NCBI GenBank assembly: GCA_007117185.1
Contig: SKHA01000393.1
Coordinates: 1-13,386 of the forward strand
DNA: 13,386 nucleotides
Reading direction: 5' to 3'
From: Spirochaeta sp.
GTDB taxonomy: Bacteria > Spirochaetota > Spirochaetia > DSM-27196 > Alkalispirochaetaceae
The notes beneath the pieces are model-generated. The model did no database searches and was not told the DNA's origin. It saw only the letters and a list, made by a program, of their open reading frames with translations. Below, one piece after another: positions 6,776-12,536 of the stretch; the first letter of the stretch is position 1; each line of letters starts with the position of its first letter. The translations under genes were made by a program, and so were the position numbers.

Positions 6776-9070
6776 TCACCACTGTCGAGCCAGGAGGGAG
6801 CGTACCACCTCCCGGGGATTACCGGCCCAACCGTCAGACCGATCCACCGGCCCCACACATGAAGGACATCCGTTGCGGCAGCTGCAATTGTCAACACGTT
6901 CCCGAGCCGCCTGGAGGATCAACGGAAGGGCTGCGGCGGCCGCCTCGGAGAGACCACTGCCTCCGGGGTACCGGTCGTAGACAAAGAACGCTGGGTCTTC
7001 AAAGTGGGGGTCCCGGGTTGCCGCATGAATACCAAGATCCTGAGGGGTACACATGAGGAAGACTGGGGCAACCTCCCTGACAAGTCGCGCCAACCGCAAC
7101 AGAGCCACCGGGCGCGCCGCCGGTGGCAGCTCATCAAAGGCTGCGCGAGCCGGATGATCCCTGTGCAGGACAACCATCGCCGCCCGGGTGTGCATTTCCT
7201 CTTCCGGCAGGTCGATCTCTCCGTAGCCGATGTTCTCATGCGAGGAGAACCGGATCTTCTTGAACTTGGCAACCACGCTGCGCACCAGCACATCACCTAC
7301 CGTCACCCCGGTGGAATGGATCACCTCATCCTCGGTGAGGACCTTCAGGTCGATCTTTACCAGGGAATCGGTGAAGTAATTCACGTCACTTTCCTGGACC
7401 AGGCACTGCCGGTTGTCGATGTCCAGATCAGTAACCACGTACTGGGTACCCCGATGGATGTAAATCGCGTTGCGAAAGAGAAGCTCCTTTGCTGAAGGTC
7501 GGTCCATTTCTCCAATCACCCGGTTGGCCCCCTGAGTGGTGTCCACAATGACCACATTGTCACTGGCAGCACTCCTCAGGCTCACCTGTTCTGCCGGATA
7601 GGACTGATCGGACCAGTGAGCAGTGCCCCGGCTGATTCTGACCACCCCGTTCTCTTCCAGGATGGCCAGCAGGTTATCGAACCCCGGGGCGAATGCCTCG
7701 TCCGTTCGCATGGGAAGCTCAAACACAGCACACTTGAGCTGGTCCATCAATACATAAGGGTTATCAGGATTTACCCAGGCACACTCGGGGTTCCGTTCCA
7801 GGAATACCTCGGGGTGCTCCACGATGTACTGGTCCACCGGGGAAGAGCTGGCCACCATCACCGCCAGAGAGACGCTGCTGCGTCGCCCGGCGCGCCCTGC
7901 CTGCTGCAACCCCGCAGCGACTGTCCCGGGAAACCCACCCAGAATCGCCGCATCAAGGCCGCCGATATCCACCCCGAGCTCCAGAGCGTTGGTGGAAACC
8001 ACCCCGTGGATCGATCCATCACGCAGGCCGCGCTCGATGCTGCGACGCTCAGACGGCAGATAGCCACCCCGATAGGACTCAACGGTTATTCGTTCGTTTT
8101 CGGTATAGCGGTTTTCCAGGTCACTGCGTATGTACTCGGCGATCAGTTCGGTCCGTTGTCGCGATCGGGAGAATACGATCGTCTTGATCCGGCGCCGGAG
8201 AAACCGCAACGCAAGGGATTGAGACGCATGCACCACCCCCTGACGGATACCCTGCACCGGGTCCACCAGGGGAGGGTTGTACAGGATCAGGTGCTTTTCA
8301 CCCCGGGGCGCCCCGTTCCGGTCAACCAGGGTCACCGGTTCTTCGATCACCATTCGGGCCAGCTCACCGGGGTTACCAATCGTCGCCGAACACAGGATGA
8401 ACTGCGGGTCCGCTCCGTAAAAGCGGGCGATACGCTTCAAACGCCTGATCACGTTTGTGACGTGTGACCCGAAAATTCCGCGGTACACGTGAAGTTCATC
8501 GATTACAACGTACCGGAGATTCTGAAAGAACTGCACCCAGCGGGTATGGTTCGGCAGGATTCCGGTATGAAGCATGTCCGGGTTCGAGACGATGATCTGG
8601 CCACGGGTACGGGCTGATGAACGGATTGCCTGGGGAGTATCGCCGTCGTAGGTCATGACGGCGATGGGCAGCCCCCCCTCACCGATCGTCTCGTTGAGTT
8701 CGGCCTGTTGATCCTGGCTGAGGGCTTTGGTAGGGAAAAGGTAGAGCCCGCGTGTGTCAGGATCCTTGAGGATTCCATCCATTACCGGCAGGTTGTAAGT
8801 GAGGGTCTTCCCCGATGCGGTGGGGGTCACCACCACCACGTTGTGGCCCGCGCGCACCAGCTGGAACGCTTGTCCCTGGTGCGCATACAGCGACTCTATC
8901 CCGCGATTGCCCAGGGCGTCGCGGAGCGCCGGGGAGATACCATCCGGAAACGGCACCGTCTCGCCCGGTACTGGAGGTATGGTCTTCCAGTGGGAAACGT
9001 GGCTCATGAAGGATGGGTCGTCACGAAGTTCGCGTATCAGATCTTCCACCATATCCATGGAGAATACCAT
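6776..9070 (-). CDS. mrfA: MrfA/YprA-type DEXH helicase with C-terminal four-cysteine domain
   Basis: This is an ATP-dependent superfamily 2 helicase of 764 residues, matching Bacillus MrfA (about 750), a DNA-repair helicase that works with the exonuclease encoded next. The ordered motifs are TPTASGKT (82-89, Walker A), PTKALSQDQ (113-121, motif Ia), DELH (191-194, Walker B), CSAT (227-230, motif III), a helicase C domain with STNALELGVDIG (359-370), and QQAGRAGRRSS (389-399, motif VI with the arginine finger). The C-terminal DUF1998-type region ends in CSCRNGCPSC (C729, C731, C735, C738), the family's metal-binding four-cysteine cluster. The start ATG at 9070 has AAGGA three bases upstream. 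An extended -10 promoter lies directly before it. The gene is divergent from glgC with only 42 bp between start codons. Confidence 0.92.
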   Translation of the reverse strand: MVFSMDMVEDLIRELRDDPSFMSHVSHWKTIPPVPGETVPFPDGISPALRDALGNRGIESLYAHQGQAFQLVRAGHNVVVVTPTASGKTLTYNLPVMDGILKDPDTRGLYLFPTKALSQDQQAELNETIGEGGLPIAVMTYDGDTPQAIRSSARTRGQIIVSNPDMLHTGILPNHTRWVQFFQNLRYVVIDELHVYRGIFGSHVTNVIRRLKRIARFYGADPQFILCSATIGNPGELARMVIEEPVTLVDRNGAPRGEKHLILYNPPLVDPVQGIRQGVVHASQSLALRFLRRRIKTIVFSRSRQRTELIAEYIRSDLENRYTENERITVESYRGGYLPSERRSIERGLRDGSIHGVVSTNALELGVDIGGLDAAILGGFPGTVAAGLQQAGRAGRRSSVSLAVMVASSSPVDQYIVEHPEVFLERNPECAWVNPDNPYVLMDQLKCAVFELPMRTDEAFAPGFDNLLAILEENGVVRISRGTAHWSDQSYPAEQVSLRSAASDNVVIVDTTQGANRVIGEMDRPSAKELLFRNAIYIHRGTQYVVTDLDIDNRQCLVQESDVNYFTDSLVKIDLKVLTEDEVIHSTGVTVGDVLVRSVVAKFKKIRFSSHENIGYGEIDLPEEEMHTRAAMVVLHRDHPARAAFDELPPAARPVALLRLARLVREVAPVFLMCTPQDLGIHAATRDPHFEDPAFFVYDRYPGGSGLSEAAAAALPLILQAARERVDNCSCRNGCPSCVGPVDRSDGWAGNPREVVRSLLARQW

Positions 9071-9076
9071 ATTTCC

Positions 9077-9105
9077 TTGACCGCCATCATATCAGGTTCT
9101 ACAAT
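9077..9105 (+). promoter_or_regulatory. Sigma-70 promoter of glgC, giving a leaderless message
   Basis: TTGACC (9077-9082), exactly 17 bases, then TACAAT (9100-9105): 5/6 matches in each hexamer with ideal spacing. The -10 ends seven bases before the glgC ATG at 9113, so transcription should start at or within a base of the start codon. The stretch between contains only AGGG touching the ATG, too close to work as a ribosome site. The -35 overlaps the ribosome site of mrfA on the other strand. Confidence 0.7.
9086..9094 (-). promoter_or_regulatory. Extended -10 promoter of mrfA
   Basis: On the minus strand TGA-TATGAT (9094-9086) fits the extended -10 form TGn-TATAAT, with 5/6 in the hexamer. 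No good -35 is present at 16-18 bases, as is usual for extended -10 promoters. The predicted start near 9079 lies just before the mrfA ribosome site AAGGA (9078-9074). The element lies inside the spacer of the opposing glgC promoter. Confidence 0.45.
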
Positions 9106-9112
9106 CCAGGGT

Positions 9113-10390
9113 ATGCATGATGTACTTACCATAGTGATGGGCGGCGGCAAGGGCACACGCCTGTATCCCCTGACAGCGGACCGTGCCAAGCCGGCCGTTC
9201 CCTTTGGGGCAAAGTATCGCCTTGTTGACATTCCCCTTTCAAACAGCATTGCCGCAGGCTTCAAGAAGATTTACGTGCTGACGCAGTTCAATACCGCTTC
9301 GCTGCACCTGCACATCGGAAACACGTATATTTTTGATTCTTTTACCAACGGTTTCGTGGAGATCCTCGCTGCGGAGCAGACCCTCACCCATTCCGGCTGG
9401 TACGAGGGAACTGCAGACGCGGTGCGCAAGAACCTGGTTCACTTTCGAACCCAAAAGCCCACCCACTATCTCATTCTTTCGGGGGACCAACTCTACCGGA
9501 TGGATCTGCAGGACTTTTTCCAGCAGCACGTTGAAAGCGGCGCCGACGCCAGCGTTGCCGTGCTCCCGGTAAATCGTGAGGACGCAACCGGTTTTGGAAT
9601 CCTTACGGTAGACACAAAGAAGCGGATCAAGCGTTTTACCGAGAAGCCGCCAATCGAAAAAGATATCACCAGGCTCAAGATTCCAGCGAGCCTGGCTTCC
9701 AAGCTCTCCAACTATGTGGAGGGCAAGGATTATCTCGCTTCCATGGGGATCTACATTTTCAACGCCGAGACGATGGAAAATGCCCTGGCGACGTCGGATG
9801 CGGATTTCGGCAAGCAGATCATCCCCAATCTCATCAACTCTCATCACGTGAACGCGTATTTTTTCAGTGGCTTCTGGGAAGATATCGGGACGATTCGCAG
9901 CTACTACGAGACAAACCTGGGGCTGGCTCATATTCACCCGTCGTTCAATCTCTACGACGAGGATATGCCGATCTACACCCGACGCCGGGATCTCGCTCCC
10001 AGTAAGCTCAACTCATGCACCATCTCCCACACCCTCGCTGCTGACGGCTGCATCGTTACCCGCAGCACCGTCAATCGCTCGGTCATCGGTATTCGAACGA
10101 TCATCGGCGAAGACTGTGAGCTCGACGGTGTGATCTGCCTCGGCGCCGACTACTACGACGAACCTGGTCCGATCCGTACCGATGAAGGCAGCGCAATCTC
10201 GCCGATCGGCGTTGGCCGTGGCTGTCGCATTCGGAGTACGATAATTGATAAGAACGCCCGCATCGGCGAGGGTTGCCGGATCGGCTGGGACGGAGTTCCC
10301 CCGGATGGTGATTACGATCGCTACTTTGTGCGGGACGGTATCATCATCATCCCCAAGAACGGATACCTCCCGCCTGGTACGGTGATCTGA
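9113..10390 (+). CDS. glgC: Glucose-1-phosphate adenylyltransferase (ADP-glucose pyrophosphorylase)
   Basis: GlgC makes ADP-glucose from ATP and glucose-1-phosphate, the committed step of glycogen synthesis. The 425-residue protein has the usual length. The N-terminal nucleotidyltransferase domain carries GGGKGTRLYPLT (10-21) with RAKPAVPFG following, WYEGTADAVRKN (96-107) and LSGDQLYRMD (122-131), then FTEKPP near residue 175. The C-terminal part (about 300-425) is a left-handed beta-helix with hexapeptide-like repeats such as RSVIGIRTIIGEDCELDG and GCRIRSTIIDKNARIGEG. The LSGDQLYRMD style is closer to plant and cyanobacterial enzymes than to the E. coli one, by memory only. The ATG at 9113 is chosen because the family motif starts nine residues later and a near-consensus promoter ends just before it; the longer open frame upstream runs over mrfA. 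Its stop overlaps the probable CTG start of cheB. Confidence 0.96.
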   Translation: MHDVLTIVMGGGKGTRLYPLTADRAKPAVPFGAKYRLVDIPLSNSIAAGFKKIYVLTQFNTASLHLHIGNTYIFDSFTNGFVEILAAEQTLTHSGWYEGTADAVRKNLVHFRTQKPTHYLILSGDQLYRMDLQDFFQQHVESGADASVAVLPVNREDATGFGILTVDTKKRIKRFTEKPPIEKDITRLKIPASLASKLSNYVEGKDYLASMGIYIFNAETMENALATSDADFGKQIIPNLINSHHVNAYFFSGFWEDIGTIRSYYETNLGLAHIHPSFNLYDEDMPIYTRRRDLAPSKLNSCTISHTLAADGCIVTRSTVNRSVIGIRTIIGEDCELDGVICLGADYYDEPGPIRTDEGSAISPIGVGRGCRIRSTIIDKNARIGEGCRIGWDGVPPDGDYDRYFVRDGIIIIPKNGYLPPGTVI

Positions 10391-11427
10391 GGGAGAACGA
10401 AGCCAAGCCGCACGTCAACAGTGTCTCGGTAGCGGTTCTTTCGTTCTCTCCAGTTTTTCTGAGACTCCTCAGCCAGGCACTGGAACGGCATCCGGAAGTA
10501 TCGGCCGTCACGGCGTTCTCCCTCCCCGGCGATGGGGGCGTTCCCATCCGAATTTCAGCACAGGTCATGGTGATTGACTTCGACTCCCGGGATGCCTGGC
10601 AAGTCGCTGCCGTCCGGTCGGTGCTGACACGACATCCCCTCCCGGTTCTGGCCCTTGTTCCTGCGCCGGAGCAGCTGTCCATTTCGGGTGTGCTGCAACG
10701 CCGGCGGCCAGATATTGCACGCCTGGCCGGGGTTCACGGTATCGACCCGCTGGTGGCAACGCTGCGGGCGCTGATCTCCACGACGGCGGTCCGCACTGTC
10801 CATGATCGCAGTTCAGTTGCACCGGAGTTCCGATCCTCCGCCGGCGCCGGGTCGTCACCAGTTCCCGTTCTGATAGGAGCGTCCACCGGCGGACCGCAGG
10901 CGTTGCGGACCGTCCTGGCGGCCCTGCCCGAAGGCTGGCACACCCCGGTGGTTATCGTTCAACATATCAGCCCCGGCTTCGCCGAGGGTTTGGCAACGTG
11001 GCTCGCGTCGGTACTGGGAAGATCGGTGACCCTGGCACAGGACGGCGACCCCGTGCGATCCGGTGAAATTCGCATCGCCCCGGCGGGGCTGCACCTCAAG
11101 CTGCTATCCGGACAGTACCGACTGGATGCCTCTGAACAGCGCAACTTCCAGCGACCCAGCGTGGACTACCTCTTCGAGAGCGCTGCTACCAGCTACGGCG
11201 CCCAGACCATCGCCGTGCTGTTGACCGGAATGGGCAAGGACGGAGCAGAAGGGTGCACCGCAGTTATCGCTGCGGGGGGACGAACGCTGGTACAGGACCA
11301 GCATTCATCGGTGGTATGGGGTATGCCAGGGGCAGCTGTAGCCGCCGGCGCTGCCACGGAAGTTCTCCCCCTTGAAAGGATCGGTCCACGTCTCACCGAA
11401 CTGGTTCAGATCGGTGTTCGCCAGTGA
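10387..11427 (+). CDS. cheB: CheB-like methylesterase with degenerate receiver domain, probable CTG start
   Basis: CheB removes methyl groups from chemoreceptors and deamidates them. The C-terminal catalytic domain is intact: IGASTGG gives S166, VQHI gives H193 and LTGMGKDGA gives D285. These numbers (from CTG 10387) nearly equal the Salmonella triad S164/H190/D286, and the total of 346 residues is close to 349, so the long form is the natural gene. An ATG at 10567 would delete half of the N-terminal domain, yet the frame upstream still reads as receiver-like sequence and has no ATG, GTG or TTG. CTG at 10387 overlaps the glgC stop as CTGA, like the GTGA junctions upstream in this window. The receiver lacks the acidic pair (SFSP replaces the DDSA block), lacks the MPxMDG loop and the switch lysine region; only D64 may match the phosphoacceptor. 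Phosphorylation control is therefore doubtful. Confidence 0.85.
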   Translation: MRENEAKPHVNSVSVAVLSFSPVFLRLLSQALERHPEVSAVTAFSLPGDGGVPIRISAQVMVIDFDSRDAWQVAAVRSVLTRHPLPVLALVPAPEQLSISGVLQRRRPDIARLAGVHGIDPLVATLRALISTTAVRTVHDRSSVAPEFRSSAGAGSSPVPVLIGASTGGPQALRTVLAALPEGWHTPVVIVQHISPGFAEGLATWLASVLGRSVTLAQDGDPVRSGEIRIAPAGLHLKLLSGQYRLDASEQRNFQRPSVDYLFESAATSYGAQTIAVLLTGMGKDGAEGCTAVIAAGGRTLVQDQHSSVVWGMPGAAVAAGAATEVLPLERIGPRLTELVQIGVRQ

Positions 11428-11803
11428 GACATGAACTGCAGATACCGCGGATCTCAAGGGAGAGCTGCGAAACGCTGCCACCGCTCTGCCCAACCAACTC
11501 CCGGGCGGAACGGGACAGTTCATCGCTGCCTGGAAGATCGATTATCGCTCCGCAGCGATCGCAGATAAAATGATGGTGATCGTCCCGGGCAGCTTCGTAG
11601 ACGTCACGGGTGCCTCCCAGAGGTAATCGGTGTACCAGCTTCTGATCGACGAGGATATGAAGATTCCGATACACGTTTCCCAGGCTCAGTCGCGGAAACT
11701 CACCTCGCAACTGGTCGAATACCCAATGTGCGGAGACATGAATCCGCTCCTGTTGCAGTAACTCGAGGATACGATTGCGTTGTACACTGTTTCGGACATC
11801 CAT
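11393..11803 (-). CDS. perR: PerR-like Fur-family metalloregulator
   Basis: Fur-family repressor of 136 residues. PerR members sense peroxide by iron-catalysed oxidation of histidine ligands and control catalase, peroxiredoxin and iron genes. The winged helix is at ~5-65 (FPRLSLGNVYRNLHIL resembles the recognition region). The regulatory metal ligands of Bacillus PerR have likely counterparts: H22, a residue near D67, H76 and H78 in DDHHHF, and D89. The structural zinc site has both cysteine pairs, CDRC (81-84) and CSSC (122-125). These features favour PerR over Fur or Zur, though regulator subtype cannot be settled by sequence alone. The ATG at 11803 has only a weak GGGA upstream, and a promoter lies so close that the leader would be about five bases. 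The 3' end overlaps cheB on the other strand by 35 bp. Confidence 0.85.
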   Translation of the reverse strand: MDVRNSVQRNRILELLQQERIHVSAHWVFDQLRGEFPRLSLGNVYRNLHILVDQKLVHRLPLGGTRDVYEAARDDHHHFICDRCGAIIDLPGSDELSRSARELVGQSGGSVSQLSLEIRGICSSCLTGEHRSEPVR

Positions 11804-11814
11804 ACGTCCCGGAA

Positions 11815-11843
11815 AGGATATTTTAAAATCATGATGAGGTCAA
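11815..11843 (-). promoter_or_regulatory. Sigma-70 promoter of perR with very short leader
   Basis: On the minus strand TTGACC (11843-11838), a 17-base spacer and TATCCT (11820-11815): 5/6 and 4/6 matches with ideal spacing. The predicted start is near 11808, about five bases before the perR ATG at 11803. The -35 lies inside the last codons of the upstream amidotransferase gene, so perR can be expressed apart from that operon. Confidence 0.55.
11820..11829. promoter_or_regulatory. Palindrome in perR promoter, candidate autoregulatory operator
   Basis: ATTTTAAAAT is a perfect 10-bp palindrome inside an AT-rich island in otherwise GC-rich DNA. It touches the perR -10 and fills part of the spacer. 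Fur-family regulators bind AT-rich inverted repeats and often repress their own gene. The full 7-1-7 PerR box is not matched, so this remains a candidate. Confidence 0.3.
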
Positions 11844-12536
11844 TTCTGTCAGCACGCGCGCCAGAACACGATGCGCTGGAGGACTCCATTTTTTCACCCC
11901 CGCAGCAATCTCTCGTTCCGATTGAACGAACTGTTGATCCGCGTTCTGCATCAATTCCTCATGGGAACACGCAATAATGCCCGCCACCGCCGCTTCGTCC
12001 ATCTCCAGATGAAATTGCAGCCCCAGAACCCCGGGGCCGCAACGGAACGCCTGCACCGGGCACCCGGCGCTGGACAGGGTCACCTGAGCACCAGGTATCC
12101 CGTCAACGTTCACCATCTCACCGTGCCAGTGCAGCACAGTCATGGTCTGCGCCTCCGGGACATCCATGGCTGTCACCCGTCCCGATGGAGGGCCAACAGG
12201 GAACCAGCCAATCTCCCGCTGTGGAGACGGGACAACATCCCCACCAAGGGCAGCGGCAATCTGTTGCGCTCCCAGACAGATCCCCAGGACAGGTGTCCCT
12301 CGGCGGTACAGATCAGCGATCAGCTTCCGTTCTTCCTCGAGCCACCTGAAGGAATGTGAGTCGTGTACGCTCATTGGTCCGCCCATGGACACTAGCAGGG
12401 TAACGTGGTCCGGCAGCGGCAGAGGGTCGCCCCGCCACACATGGACTGTCCGTACGGTACGACCCATCCCCTCAAGAATCGGTTGTATCTGCCCTGGGCC
12501 TTCGAAAGAGACGTGCTGAACTACGTAGACGGCCAT
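11829..12536 (-). CDS. Class I glutamine amidotransferase-like protein (GuaA-type GATase domain)
   Basis: A stand-alone class I glutaminase-type domain of 235 residues. The nucleophile elbow is GICLGAQQIAAALGG with C87, and the His-Glu pair is LQFHLEM with H176 and E178, giving a complete Cys-His-Glu triad. An oxyanion-type loop MGGPMSVHD is at 51-59. Stand-alone members of this group are often annotated as GMP synthase-like, but no synthetase domain is present here, so they more likely hydrolyse gamma-glutamyl amides or glutamine-like compounds; the true substrate is unknown. The ATG at 12536 follows a strong GGGAGG ribosome site. The start overlaps the end of the amidase gene by 16 bp, so the two are surely one operon and may act on related amide substrates (inference). 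The stop is 25 bases before perR. Confidence 0.88.
   Translation of the reverse strand: MAVYVVQHVSFEGPGQIQPILEGMGRTVRTVHVWRGDPLPLPDHVTLLVSMGGPMSVHDSHSFRWLEEERKLIADLYRRGTPVLGICLGAQQIAAALGGDVVPSPQREIGWFPVGPPSGRVTAMDVPEAQTMTVLHWHGEMVNVDGIPGAQVTLSSAGCPVQAFRCGPGVLGLQFHLEMDEAAVAGIIACSHEELMQNADQQFVQSEREIAAGVKKWSPPAHRVLARVLTELTSS

Noticed and set aside
7616..8467. 283-codon open frame on the plus strand inside mrfA
   Set aside because: It is antisense to the helicase core motifs; long shadow frames are common in GC-rich genes.
8708..9112. N-terminal extension of glgC
   Set aside because: It runs antisense to mrfA and across the promoter; the family start fits ATG 9113.
10567..11427. Short form of CheB starting at ATG 10567
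   Set aside because: It would cut the receiver-like domain in half and shift the triad far from family numbering; it is kept only as an alternative.
11440..11456. Near-palindrome around CCGCGG as a terminator after cheB
   Set aside because: The stem is short and interrupted, no T-run follows, and it is within perR coding sequence.
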